This document shows positions 34,245 to 46,679 of a DNA stretch of 64,000 nt, one piece after another. The stretch lies in contig NW_024467106.1 of NCBI RefSeq assembly GCF_017591425.1, positions 24,914,501 to 24,978,500 on the forward strand. Direction: 5' to 3'. The stretch is from Ochotona curzoniae. Taxonomy: Eukaryota; Chordata; Mammalia; Lagomorpha; Ochotonidae. How positions within the stretch are numbered: position 1 is the first letter of the stretch; each line of letters starts with the position of its first letter. The notes under the pieces were generated by a model, which did no database searches, had not been told where the DNA came from, and worked only from the letters and a program-made list of their open reading frames with translations. The position numbers and the translations under genes were made by a program.

Positions 34245-36115
34245 AAAATTGCTTCTTATTATTATTGTTGTTTTATGATAGAGTTCCATAGTTCCACAGT
34301 TACCCTAACCCCCTTCCCAAGTCCCTCCCCCATCACTGGGTTCCCCTATATTATTACTTCATAAACAGTCATATGTCCATCATTGTGGGCATGGACGTTG
34401 GTAGAGGGTCCAGCGTCTTATTGTCACGATATAGTAAACAGCTTCATTGGGAGCCCAGCTTTGTCTGGAAGCATTGTATCCTCACATCTGGATATGATAG
34501 TCTCCATTACACAGTTACTACGCATCCTCTTAAATGAAAAGCCACAATACAAAGTCAACAAGGCATATGTCAACAGTTGAGGCACAGAGTTTTAGGAGGG
34601 GTGTGCAGAGAAATCTTCAATACCCTAGTAAGGAGTAACTTATCTTTGTGTCCTACCTAGTAAGGTATACATGAGTCCACGCTGACTGTTTCCGATCTGG
34701 TTCTAAGCTTTCCTTATTAGTCTTTGTCTATCTGATCTAATTTTTTGGGGGGGGAGGGGGAGTGGCTCCGGCATGACCCTGATGTCATTTCAAGAGAGGG
34801 TGGGGATCCAAAGTTGGAACTATTTAAGGACCAAAGAAAACTCCCCTCCCGAGTCCTGAACTGTTTCTGCGGACCACTCAGGGCTTCCAGCTATTGTTCT
34901 GATGACATTAGATCCTGTAAGGATGATCCTGGGATTCTTCTATCACATGTGGGAGATCTGAAATGGGGTGGATGACCTCAGAGTTCTTGGCATGTGAGGG
35001 CAGTCCAGTTCTCTGTGATCTCCTTGGCAGTTGGGATATAGCCTTTGGTGCCCGTACTGATAGTCCTAGATGGGGATCCGGGAGGCTCCAGGGTTGGGAT
35101 ACAAGCCTCCTCCAGTCCTCCTGCTCTACTCTGAGGTTCCCCCCCCTGCTCTGTGCATATGACCTCCTGTTAAGAGGTTGTCAGGATCGCTCTTGATTCC
35201 CCCTGTATGTCTTTATAGTTTTGCTAATGTCTAATGCTGATTCGATTCTATCTATAAGTTACCTGTTATATTCTTGACAGGTTATACTTAGCATCTTCCT
35301 CACACATTCTAAGGTGAAAGATTTCTCTGCTCTCCTGACCCATTACAGAAAAGCATAGGGCATTAAAAGTATATGGGGCACACTTAATTAAGAGACTGAT
35401 GGAATGTGATTCCTTATGAAGGACTACACTGTTGTAGCAATATGGGAAGAATCTGATGGAGGGTGAGAGTTTGGCGGGGGGGAATCCCAGCCTATACAAA
35501 ATTGTAATAATAATAATAATAATTAAAAAAATTAAAAGTTATTTTAAAAACTGTATTAGGTTTTACAGCTGTTTGATGTAGATTATAAACAGTCTGACTC
35601 ACATTGATTTTTGGTCCTGTAGTTACATTACAATATCTTATTGCATGTGATACAGCTGTTTGCGTTGTAATAATATTACAATTTACAGATACTATTTTTC
35701 GGAGTGACCTCATTTCCTCTTCAATTGAGGCAAACGTGGTATCTAACCTTTTGGAATTGGCTCATTTCCCTTAGCATAATGGTTTCCAGTTGGGCCCATG
35801 TGGCCACAAAGAACTGCATTTTTTAAAATAGCTGAGTAGTATTCCATGGAGTAGATGAACCATAGCTTTCTTATCCAATCTTCTGTTGATGAGCATTTTG
35901 GTTGCTTCCAAGTTTTTGCAATTATTCATTGTGCTGCTATGAACATGGGGGTGCATGTTGGTTTCTCGTGTAGCAGGTGTTTTGGATATATTCCTAGAAG
36001 TGCTATTGCTGGATCATATGGAATGCAGAATTTCAGTTTGAGTGTTCTCCATACTGATTTCCATAGAGGCTGTACCAACCTGCAGTCCCATTTACACAAT
36101 ATGTTTGACACATAT
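34245..36115 (-). mobile_element. LINE-1 3' region, antisense, with internal opposite-strand end
   Basis: The left edge is an antisense L1 3' end. 'cacatctggatatgatagtc', 'tctccattacacagttacta' and 'tcccctatattattacttca' are reverse complements of the 3' end at 17810-18110. The right part (35700-36110) is antisense L1 3' region: 'gagtagtattccatggagta', 'gaacatgggggtgcatgttg' and 'gctattgctggatcatatgg'. Between them, 35440-35545 reads on the plus strand like another L1 3' end ('gaatcccagcctatac' plus an aat-rich tail), similar to 61090-61140. The stretch 34640-35440 is G-rich in places and is probably L1 3' UTR. No coding frame survives. Confidence 0.65.
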
Positions 36116-36355
36116 TTTCCTTTTGTGTTGATTGATTGAAAATTCATTTTAGTGAGATTACAGATGAAATGTTTACATTGTTGATGTGGTAATGATAATT
36201 TATGTGATTTTTCATTTTCTGTGATAATATATCATGGTACACCTGTTATCTCATTTATGGAAAGCATGCCAGGATCATTCAGTGAGGTGATATCATCATT
36301 CAAGATGGTGCTCGTCTAATGGGATGAATGGCATTTGCTCTGACCTTACACAATA
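36116..36355. other. Unassigned interval
   Basis: No feature recognised between two L1 remnants. Confidence 0.4.
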
Positions 36356-36582
36356 TGCAAAAGTTTAATCAAGTTGGGTTTGCAAACTAAACATCAGCTA
36401 AAACTATAAAACCTTTTAGAGAAAATGTAGAATAGCACACTTTGCTCTTGGAATTAGCAAAGGACTGAAATCACACTGAAAAAGGTGGGAAAAAGGAAAC
36501 AAAGCCAACTTACACAATAAGAACAATAGTAATAAATTGCATCTTAGGTAATCACCTAACAGTTAGAATAAATAAATTACTC

Positions 36583-36830
36583 TTGGGGCGAGCAATGTGT
36601 GACAGTAGTTAAGATGCAACCTGAATGCCTCCATACCATTTCTAGGGCTGAGTCCTAGTGCCGCATCGGGTCCAGCATCTTGCTATTTTGCAGACTTAGA
36701 AACACACCAGGAATTCCAGGATCCTGGCATTGGCTTTGACCAGTACCCAGTTGTTGCTGACATTTGGGGAGTCAGCCGGCAGATAGCTTGGGAAATTAAA
36801 TAAATAAATAAGTAAAATGTTAAAATTTCT
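36583..36830 (+). mobile_element. Old C-repeat SINE within LINE-1
   Basis: 'ttggggcgagcaatgtgtga', 'agtagttaagatgcaacctg', 'tccaggatcctggcattggc' and 'ctgacatttggggagtcagc' with tail 'aaataaataaataagtaaaa'. Highly diverged. Confidence 0.65.
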
Positions 36831-37439
36831 GTAATTCATCAGAAAAACCCTAAGCCAGGCAAAGGGCTTGTGCAAAGCTTCACATCGCCAGTCACTGATG
36901 AATTCCATCAGACACCACTTCACACCCTGAAAAATGTCTATTTTAATGAAAAGAAAAAAAATAGCCAACATTAGCGAGGACACTGAAAAATTGGACTGAA
37001 GTTGCGATTTTCTGATAAGATGATGTGCACAATGTAAAACACTTAATGCATATAGTTGCCAGTAGATCCAGAAAATAATTCCTCTCCAAGGCATACATTC
37101 AGAATAATTAAAAAGAGGTAGCCAAACAGATACCTATAAATGCATATTCACAGCAACATTATATAACAACTAAAATAGGAACAATCCAACATTCACCAAT
37201 GGATGGCATATAAAGAAATTGTGACACGTGGCATAGTCATACAATGGATATTGTTCATGCAAAAAAGAGAATAAAGTAAATGCATATTACAGCATAATGA
37301 ACTTGAACTTTATGGTGAGAGAAATCAGGCACAAAAATGACATTTTATGTGTTTTCATGGACTTAAAGTGTCTGAATATATATACATGTGTATATCTATA
37401 CCTACATGTATTACATGTATATGCATATAAAATATATGT

Positions 37440-37500
37440 AACGTATCTCAGGGTGTGCAAGGCCAAGATTTAGCCACTGAGCCATTGCACCCATGCTCCA
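37440..37500 (-). mobile_element. C-repeat SINE 5' scrap
   Basis: 'ggtgtgcaaggccaagattt' followed by 'agccactgagccattgcacc' is the reversed 5' end of a SINE. The 3' part is gone. Confidence 0.6.
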
Positions 37501-37719
37501 AATGTCTGAATGTTTGAATTTGTGAAGGAGAAACTAAGTTACTGGTTGACATAGGTTGTTATGAATAGAATATTGTATTGTTTAACAGGCTTCCTGAGGA
37601 GCAATTAGAATGTTTTGGAATAGATAAAACTGTCACTTATTGCTGAATAGTTTACACTGAATTCTTAATTTCATATTATGTAAATTCCATGTCAACAAAT
37701 ATAAAAAAAGAAGAAACTA

Positions 37720-38490
37720 ATAAGTGAAGAATTTTCAGTTTAGCGAAACATACCACAGATTTAGAAAATTTATAGAATTCAACATTATTAGATGCATAAA
37801 TATTTTCTAGAGAGTTGCTTTTCTATAGAAAAAATATTTGATACATTTCAAGACCTTTAAATGTAAAAAAGAATTGCAGATCCATGTTTAGGAAATAAAT
37901 GAAATATCGATCTTACATTCTTGTCATCAAATTTTATAAAAATATCAAGAATATTTTAAAGCAGAAGAGAAGCATCCTTTAAAAAACCAAGTTTTATCAC
38001 AAAACTGTAGTAATTTTAACAAGTTCCCGTTGGACAAATTATTTTAAATGGACTAATAGAAGTCAACAAGCAGAAGCAATCACTGGCATGTGTGAAACAA
38101 AATCAATATGAACTACATGCAGGATTGCAGATTCATGAAAATGGTTCAATAAATGATGCAAGCAAAATTAGTTATGCCAGTAGCTAAAGATTTTCAACTT
38201 ACTGTAATAGATCTAAAAATGAATTCCAGAATAATTAATAGGTAAATTTGAAAAGTGAGACTGCTTTGGGATTCATAGTTCCAATGTCTATGTGAACTCT
38301 TCAAAAAGTTTAAGCACAAAAGTAAACATATAAAGCACTCAAATGACTTATATAATATAAATAAAATATAAAATATTCTTAAATAATCAATTGTTATAAC
38401 TCAAATAGCATATAATTAAATATATGATATGAACATTTAGCTTACATGAAAATATTACATTATACATGATATCGTTGAAAAGGAACAACT
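37720..38490 (+). mobile_element. Second LINE-1 ORF2 remnant
   Basis: AT-rich sequence with L1 ORF2-like order, such as 'aattgcagatccatgtttag' and 'tatcacaaaactgtagtaat'. It lies downstream of a complete L1 3' end on the same strand, so it is a separate, older or rearranged copy. Similarity is weak. Confidence 0.4.
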
Positions 38491-38499
38491 GAGGTGAAT

Positions 38500-38775
38500 A
38501 TTACAGCATGGCAGGTTTAGACATTCTGTATTAGAGTGGCCAGTTCAAGTCCCCTAGCCTGCATCCAACTTCCTGCTAATGCACGGGGCGGGGCAGTGGA
38601 AGATGGCACCACGACTTGAGTCCTTCCCGCCCATGCGTAGATGTAATTTCTGACTCCTGCCGCAGTCTGGCATAGCCAACACTGCTGCTGTCACTGAGGA
38701 GTAAATCAGCAGCTGATAGTTTTCTCTCTCTCATCATTTTCCCGTTCTATCCCTTTGCTACCAACTTGAAACATA
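38500..38775 (+). mobile_element. Old C-repeat SINE
   Basis: 'ggccagttcaagtcccctag', 'catccaacttcctgctaatg', 'gcagtggaagatggcaccac' and 'cactgaggagtaaatcagca' with a ctctctct end. Diverged. Confidence 0.65.
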
Positions 38776-41290
38776 ATTAATTAGTTATTTAAATAGGAGC
38801 AATCATATGGATTAGCAAAATATATTTGTAATGCTCAGGAAAAAAAATAAACATAGAGTACTTTGGCAAGAAAAGATCAATTGTGGTATTTGTGAATAAA
38901 TGCTCAGCATTTATTTAATAACTGTTTACTTAGTTACTATTTCCTAAGCATGATTAGGCTATATTAGCGAATGAACAGCAAAGTTACTGACACTGAGAGT
39001 TTCTGACTAATGCAGAAAGATATGCACTAAAGACTATTCTGATAAGTTAACTACTTAATGTTTTAGAGAATAAATTTATATTGACTAGTAAAGCAAATTA
39101 AGTTGGAATAGGATTGATGGTAAAATTAGGATTGTTGGAGATCTTAATTGTTTCTTGAACAGAAATTCAGTTCCCATTTATGCTGTAGCTTTTCTCTGTC
39201 AGAGTTCAAAACATTATTAAGACATGATCCCTTAAGGCATTTAACATACATGGGGAATTAACATAGCTTCAGTTCATTTAGAATGGCAGCAGCTATGCTC
39301 ATTCCTTGAGAGAACTGAGAGAAGAGTAACTCAATTACTTTTCTGTGTTCCATTACTCAGATAAGAAATATCAATTGAGAAAGACTATGAGAACATAATT
39401 TCTAAAATCTGCTAATATGTTAAATGAGAAAGCTGGCAATATTCAGTGGCTGTTGAAGTGGGTGTTAAAAAAAATAATAATAACCCATTTAACCCCTAGG
39501 CATACATTCACAAATACTTACATGAATTTAGGTGAGGACAAGGACAACGGTATTTATATTAATATGGTTTATAAGAGTGAGAAAGGGAATGAATGAGAGC
39601 TATAAACTTTCATGTAGTGAGTTATAATTGTTCTTTAATTTATATTTCCCTTTTTCAAAATGAAAACAGGAATATACCTTTTATTTGTTTCTTGTGCATA
39701 ATTTGATATTAATAGCATTCTGTTATTTTGTTTTATATGGAAGTACTCTACAAAGTTTGTTTTGCACGACAGAGAATCCTAGAGAAAATGCTTTTAGTTA
39801 TTGTTTAATGTTTAGTCTTTTATATATTATTCTACTTCAAATACATTTAATATATTTTATCCTATACCTCATGTCTTATATTCTTTTCTTATTCTGTATT
39901 AGCTAATTTCTGAGAAAAAAGTTAATAGAAGGAATTACAATTATTTAAGTAAATATTTAAATTTTCAACAATACCAACTTTTGTAATTAATTGTTAAATT
40001 GTATGTTGAAATGTGAAATATTGCGCAGTACATATACTGGCATATTTTTATTTAAAAAAGCTTGTACTTCATGACCTAAAATCAGTTGACAAAAAATACA
40101 TTTGTAATAACAGATAAAAACACTGTTAACACTGTTAATAATATTCTGGTGAACCCCTGTGTTTGCATACTGCTTTTTCCCTAACTATACTTGCTTCAAG
40201 AGCAGCAGCGGTGATGGTTCCACACCTACTGAGTACATGGGCAGTAGTGTGTGCCTGCTAAGTTTTATCTGTGATGAAGTGAATCTCTGCCTTGATTTAT
40301 AGACAATTTGCTTCTTGAACGAAATACTTAACCAGTCCCAAACCATGAGGAGCTCCAGGTAATATGAAAGCTAGAAAAATGTGCACACAATTACAGCAAA
40401 AAGGTATTTTCTAGAAATTCTTCCCAGTGAGTTCCTTATGTCACTTTAATTTGTTGGAACCATTCATGGACTGCTTTACCCCGTGGAACCTTCTAACACA
40501 AACTTACATTTTTTTCTCCCCATACCCAAAAAAGATATCTTTAAGACATTGTCTATCTTGCAGGCTTCATTCTTATTTTCATAATAGCTGTCAAAATGCT
40601 TCACACTCTTTTGCATTTGTTCTTGCTTGAGGCATCAGAAACTTTTGTTATTTAGCATAACATACACTTCTTTGTCTTTATATAGTTTGAATTCTCTCAG
40701 AATTGGGCATTATTAATCATTCTCCTTTCCCAATAATAAATGTTAAAAAAAAATCCTACTAGTAAGACACCTTGGCCAATGCTGATATTCAGATCATGTT
40801 GCTGCAGAACCTGCTGCTTTGTCATATTGATCATTTGGAGATGCAAGAAGGACACCCTTGTCTTCCTTTTTTTCCCGGGAAACAGGAGATAAAATTCCCA
40901 CATCAGAGCTACCCTTCTTAAACTTGGAAGGAGGAAAAGCTCAAAATATAGGGAGTCAAGTAGAAAAATGTGCACATATAAACCTGTTAAAAATAATGAA
41001 TCATTATCTTTCTAGTCATTAATTGCTATAATCCAAATTCTTCTGTCCTGTGTTCACAAAGTATTACTTACCTAATTGTCCAGCCTAGTACATTGGTCTG
41101 CGGCCTGACTGGTTCTTTGGATGTATATCTTTCTTGTGAATGTGTCTATGTGTATGTAAACATTTCTAAATAATATATTTAAGCACATTTTTACTTAGTC
41201 TCTCTTATGACTGTTTAATTTTTAGTCATGGCTGGAAATTCTTAGAAAGTGAAGGAGGACTTCTATGTCCTTAAAGCAAATTAATTCACT
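38776..41290. other. Repeat-poor interval
   Basis: 2.5 kb without recognised repeats or genes. The part at 39170-39330 ('taagacatgatcccttaagg', 'tagaatggcagcagctatgc') has the mixed composition often seen in conserved non-coding elements, but conservation cannot be judged here. Confidence 0.4.
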
Positions 41291-41294
41291 ACGG

Positions 41295-41440
41295 AAGTTG
41301 TGGTAAGCTGAATGGTAGTCCCCCCAAATTCCTGTGCTTAAAAACTCACTGTGCACCTACTGGAAATACAATTTTTTCAAATGTAATTAAGATGAGGTGT
41401 CCAAAATGAGATCACCCTCTATTAGAATATTAAATAAAGT
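41295..41440 (+). mobile_element. Possible MaLR/ERVL LTR 5' fragment
   Basis: 'gctgaatggtagtcccccca' then 'aaattcctgtgcttaaaa' and 'caaatgtaattaagatgagg' resemble the 5' part of mammalian LTRs (gtgtcccccaaaattcatatgttgaa... gtaattaaggttaaatgagg). Short and diverged. Confidence 0.4.
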
Positions 41441-42640
41441 AAGTATGTTTTTCTCATGTTAAATATAAATATACAAATGCTGTCTTTCAATCTTTCAGGC
41501 TAATGTGTAAATTTGTTTAAAACAAATTGGGTATTTTATACTTTGGTATTCCAGCTTAGGTAGGGTTTTTCCACTGAATTCTGAACAGGAATATTATCTT
41601 CTTTGTTATTCCCTTTTGCCTGATTTTGTATGTTATGAAAGTATGTGCTCTTACTTTTCTGTATATGATATACCGTTAAGTTTGAGTACCATGACCAACA
41701 ATTAACATAACTGATGTCTGAAAAAACAAGCAGAAAACTGCAATAAAAATCTAGGCATGAGGTGTTACTGTGGCTTAAGCTAGAGGACCAATAGTGGGGA
41801 CAAATAAGACAAGTGTACACAGAAAGAAGGAGGCAGAGAAAGCCAGGATGCAAAAATCACCAATGGGAGGGAAAAAACATCAGCTGCTGCTCTTTTCTAC
41901 TAACTATTAGAACCTGTGGAAGAACATTTGTTTTAATAAAAGTCACCTCTCGAGAGTCATAGTAATAACATGAATGGGTTTTGTTAAATGTTTGAGCAAT
42001 GTGGAAAGGAAATCAGTAATCAGTGAATTCTTCATGGGCTTATTATCTAGGTGATGAACTCTTTCAAATGTCTCTTGTTTTATTCTTGTTTTCCTTCTGT
42101 TGTTCACAACTGGTCATTTTACTGTTCATTAGTTTCCATACTAGAGGAATGGGAATTATTTTTGAAATTCCAAAGTCTTCAAATGTTGCCTCTTGTTTGC
42201 TTTTCAGTTGAGATTTTGTTTATTTTTAATCTATGTAGATCTCAGACATCCATTTTCTGCCATGAAGACAAGAGTAGTTCTTGAAAATCATCTACTTCAA
42301 AAGTCCCAGGAACATTTTAAATGAGTTGACGTAAGTCATGTAGCTGGGAGGGCAAAAAGAACAAGTCCAAATTCCAGGTACCTTTACAATTAATGTGCCA
42401 CTGAAGATGTTGTCCTTGATACAATAGAAACAAGACTTTTTATTTTTTAAAGGGACATTAAAAATTCTGTAGATCCAGCATTTAATGCTCAGGTCCATAT
42501 TAAGTCCTCACAAAAGTTATCTCTATACTTCTATGATGATGCATGCTTAGCCTACTTCCCCTCAACCTTTATTCCTCCAGATTCTATCTCAGAGCTTGAA
42601 AAAGCTTGGCTACAGAATGTAAACATACTTTCTATCTTTT
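41441..42640. other. Repeat-poor interval
   Basis: No gene called. A 105-codon ORF on the minus strand at 41536-41853 has no family resemblance. 'gtcatgtagctgggagggca' at 42336 is a faint MIR-like motif. Confidence 0.4.
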
Positions 42641-42662
42641 AAATCTTTCTTGGTTCAAACAG

Positions 42663-42933
42663 AACAAACCTACACATCCTTCATGTTTCAAACGGGTTTA
42701 ATAGTTTATATATCATTGTTACAAGGTAATAAGAAGCGAGAAAGGAACATTACGTTTAGACAAAAATTCCGTCCCACGATGATAGCTGGCTATTTCCAAA
42801 CTAGAGTTATTCTCTTCATTTTTTTCATCAGCTTGGGACTCCCTTTCTTTCTAACCACAATGCCTGTCATAATTCAAGGATACACTCAGGAAACAACAAG
42901 TATCTGGAGTGTATACTATAATTACTGCGTTAG
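42663..42933 (+). other. Candidate exon-like ORF flanked by splice-site motifs
   Basis: A 271-base stretch open in one frame across its length. It is preceded by a pyrimidine-rich tract and 'ttggttcaaacag' (possible acceptor, AG at 42661-42662) and followed by 'ttag|gtaagc' (strong donor match at 42934). The in-frame upstream stop lies at 42620-42622, and the downstream in-frame TAA (42935-42937) would be removed by splicing. The roughly 90 residues include two hydrophobic runs, around SFMFQTGLIVYISLLQ and VILFIFFISLGLPFF, separated by a basic loop (NKKRER). That would suit a membrane protein. It has six CpGs, more than its surroundings. I do not recognise the protein. Chance is a real alternative, since no second exon was found. 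Confidence 0.25.
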
Positions 42934-43029
42934 GTAAGCCAGGACATTACACTTTAAAAAGTGAAAGGAAAGGATAAGAAAATAATAGTAGCAGTGTCAT
43001 GAGTATTTATTTTTCCGTGAAGGACATTA

Positions 43030-43110
43030 CTACACAGGAGATGTGCATGCATGGGCATGCATGAGTGTGGGCATGTGTGTGCATGTGTGGGCTTGTATGC
43101 AAGTTCATGC
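43030..43110. repeat. GTG/ATG-rich low-complexity tract
   Basis: Degenerate 'tgcatgcatgggcatgcatg' and 'gtgtgtgcatgtgtgggc' runs, likely from a decayed TG/CATG microsatellite. Confidence 0.7.
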
Positions 43111-43139
43111 GAGTGTATATATGCATTTTTGTGATCATT

Positions 43140-46100
43140 GACCAATTTATTTTTAAAAATTGGTTTAAGAATCAGCTACTCTAGAAAAAAGAATATTCAT
43201 AGTGGTTTGTTAGAAAGATATGCTATGTTGTCTAACTCGTTGTAAATACCTGTATTTTCCAAGTAAGAGGAGCCTTTGCACAAAAAATAATTGACACAAC
43301 TAGACAAAAATGCACATATTTAGGGTAATTTAGTATTAATTAAAATTTTATTGAACTATTATTACATGTTTTTGTTTTAATTATAATAATATATTTCATT
43401 GCATATTTCTAAGCCTTTAATACTTTTTACATCATCTTTCACAAAGTAATCCAGTCCTAGTTCCTAATTCAGGCTACCATATGCATCATGTCCAAATAAA
43501 GAAGACTGGTATTTTTAAAACACTCTTGTCTTCAAATTCTCTGGCTTCCAGGATCAGTTATTTCTATCTGTAAAATCACATGTATATTCCAATTGTGTTT
43601 CTTAATTTTTGTTAAAATTTCTTTATTAGAATGGATTTTTCTTTTCTGCTTGTTTAGTCATTTAAAATAGAGCAGTGAATCAGTATGAGTAAACAGCCAT
43701 CCAAATGCAAAACTCCAAAATTGTGCTATGTAATGTAATTCTAATGCTAACTTTTTTTTTTTTTATGGATAAGAAAGAAGATACCCAGAATCACTTAGCC
43801 AGGCAACTGTACAGTACAACTGTAAACACTGGCAGTTGGGCTATGATCAATTCACCTAGGTTACAGTCATTTCCACAGTGAGGATGTTTCCTGTATTGCT
43901 TTATCTTTGACTAAGTAGCTAACATTAATGTATCTGCAGCATTGCGTTTTTAGCTGATGGCTGGGATCGCATGCAAATAGGCCTGTGTCTCAAAGTGACA
44001 GCGTTTTGTTGTCATGTTATTGAAATAAATTAAGTTGAATATTTTCCAAATTTGTAAATAAATCATGAAAGCACATTGAAAATCTAGTTTTATAATAAGG
44101 CAGTAACGTGTTGTAGTCTAAATAGAAGTAAATGTATTTAAAGCTAAATAGATACTTTTAGCTGAGGGAAGAGACAAAGATGAACCTTAGAGTCTGAATA
44201 GTTTCCTGGGTTGTGCCACTGCCTGGTGCTAGTTCTTGATTAACGAAATCTGTTTCGACTTAAAAAAAAAAAGAAGAAGAAGAAGCAACTCTTGAAATGG
44301 TTGATAGATTTACTGAATTAATCAACCTGAAAAACTTTGAAATCAGAACTAGAACAAGATACATGGAAAAACAGAAAAATGCTAAGGTAGTTTCCAAAAT
44401 TGGATTCCTTCAAGTCAAATGTTATGTTAGCTCTTGAAGAATGAGCTGGATCTTTTAACATGTTGTTACTTCTGGATATTTATTTCATTAGAATCATTGA
44501 TTTCCAGGGCCTAAAGTAGATCATCTCAATTGGGCTTGAACTGATTGATTTTTGCCTGGCAGCCTTCTCATATGTAAGTGTTAGTAAATTGTATCCCATA
44601 AGAAATACTCTACCTTGCTTTAGAAAAGGTATAAATGCAGGCTGGCTTTTAAACCGATGGCAGTAATTAATGCATCCTACGTTTCATCTAATATTGACCC
44701 ACCTGTTATGAGGCTGTGGCCTGAAGCTGCTATCCCCATCCTTCAATGGATGCACATATCCTGTCTCAAGGAACCATGTCAGTAAACACTGCTGGATTAA
44801 TGAGTTCTTATGCTCATTCTTCATATGCATATTTAACAGTTGGTTGGTGATATAATCATTTTCCAAGCAAGGCATTATAACAATAGTTTCAAAGAATACA
44901 CAATTTGATGATCATTTTCTATTTTTTTTAATCAAGAGCCTGCTACAAATTACTAGATAATAATTATTTTAAATTCTGTGGCCCATAATGTAGCATTCAC
45001 AACTAAAAATAGCTAAACACACTGCATGACCAAATATTTTGACTTTGTTCCAATACAGTCTATAAATAGTATTTATTTAGAGAAGCAGGGAGAGATCAGA
45101 CTAGAACCCATGCAGTTTACTATACAGATTACTAATCTAGACACTGAACATGAATTATGACGTTATACAGTTATATCTCATTTGAGGGTAAATGCACAGT
45201 CACATATTGTTTAAAATTGGGAATACATTTGGAGAAGTGTGGCATTAGAAAATTTTGTTATTGCATAAAAAATGATGAGTTTTACTAAGCAAACTTAAAT
45301 AATATAGCTAATGTTAACACCCCTTGCCTCTGTGGTATGATCCATTACTTCTGTCTTTCAAACTTGAAAATAATGCTATTGTACTGAACTTTGAGATAAC
45401 TTGTAATACAATACAAATTATTTGTGAAGCTAAGCATCTTAACCTAAAAAACGAATAATGTATGTGCCAGGCAAATAGACATTTTCAGCTGTATTCTAAT
45501 CTTGAGGGAACACTATCACATATGACTCATTCTTCCTCCAAAGTGTCATTATGTAGCATGTGACAGTATAATAGAATGCGATCTTAACTATATTGTCATT
45601 CAACTCATAAAGGTTGAGCTCTGATTTAAGAAGTGTTTATGTTTTTTTTTTCTGTTTTGTTCAAATGTTTGAGTTCACGTTAAGTCCCATGCTCAGTGAC
45701 CCTAAGTACAAAATATGATTGGTTAAAAAGAATAAAAATGGACTTCCATTTAAAGTCAAGTAGGTGTTCCCAGTTTGATGTAAAAGCTGAAGATATCCAT
45801 ATTTTAATCTCTTTCATTACATTGTTCTGTCAAAAATAATCACCAGATTTTTGTATCAAGATATCCACTCCAGCTCTAACGGATATCCTTGCCATTCCAA
45901 ATTATCAAGCAAGAGAAAAGGGAGAGGCATAAGTATAGGTTAATGATGTTTGTCTAATGAGCACAGTCACAAAAGCAGGCAAACAAAGCCTTTATTCCAA
46001 GGAACTAGTGGAAAAACTGCCTGGCTATTGAGCAGGTTATACTTCATCTTCCCAATACAATGTAGGTGAGAGTGTGTGTCCTGGCTGAAGATTATTGAGA

Positions 46101-46640
46101 TGATCCAAGGAAGCCATTCTATGAGGACTTTGAGTAGATCCTGCCTTCTAACCAACACAACAATCTAATGGAAATGGATCCTGCATGTGCTCATCAATTT
46201 TTCTGATTCCCCACATACAGTAAATGTCAAATCAAGGAACAAAATTCATTGTTAATGATCTCCAAGTTCTCGTTATTTTTACTAGAGTAGTAATTTGTCA
46301 ACAGGTACGGACATTCAACCTAATTTAAAAAAAATACTGAAATTGATAGAAAAACATTAATTGAAGTAAAATTTATCTTTATGTTCCTAAGGGCAATGAT
46401 TCTGTAAAACCCAAAATGGAATATATACAACGGTGATGCTTAATGAAAATTTGAATTAAAAGGGCTTGTATATTTCCTAGGGCTTGATCAGAATCTGAAT
46501 TGAGAGTAATACATGCTTTACTACAAGTAGATGTGACTAGAATAAACAAAAACAAAACAGGACAGATGTGAGAAAATGTGTCCAAGGATGGTGCCAAAAA
46601 AAAAAAAAATGAAGAAATCTTGTTAAAGGACAGATTTTTT
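43140..46640. other. Long repeat-poor interval
   Basis: 3.5 kb with no named interspersed repeat except a small (aag)n at 44262-44288 and a possible SINE scrap at 45065-45125. Two parts look compositionally complex: 43890-44120, which includes the octamer 'atgcaaat', and 44400-44880. No ORF has convincing exon structure. Confidence 0.4.
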
Positions 46641-46679
46641 ACTCTCTTGGTTTGTAATGAAGCTTATGATTACTCTAAA

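Larger units (their letters stand above)
36356..37710 (+). mobile_element. Old LINE-1, ORF2 end through 3' UTR, interrupted by SINEs
   Basis: Sense L1 in order: 'aactataaaaccttttagag' (ORF2 C-terminal), 'acatcgccagtcactgatga', 'catattcacagcaacattat', 'cattcaccaatggatggcat', 'gtgagagaaatcaggcacaa', and a 3' end 'tttcatattatgtaaattcc' then 'atgtcaacaaa', typical of older L1 3' UTRs (ttatgttatgtgaatttcacctc). SINE insertions split it at 36583-36830 and 37440-37500. Confidence 0.7.

Noticed and set aside
34720..35160. G-rich block as a CpG-island promoter
   Set aside because: It has few CpGs and lies inside an L1 3'-UTR-like cluster; the G-runs are isolated.
36696..37094. 132-codon minus-strand ORF
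   Set aside because: It is antisense to an old L1 3' region and SINE; no domain or splice context.
41536..41853. 105-codon minus-strand ORF
   Set aside because: Cysteine- and serine-rich frame without a recognisable family and without flanking splice sites that I could support.
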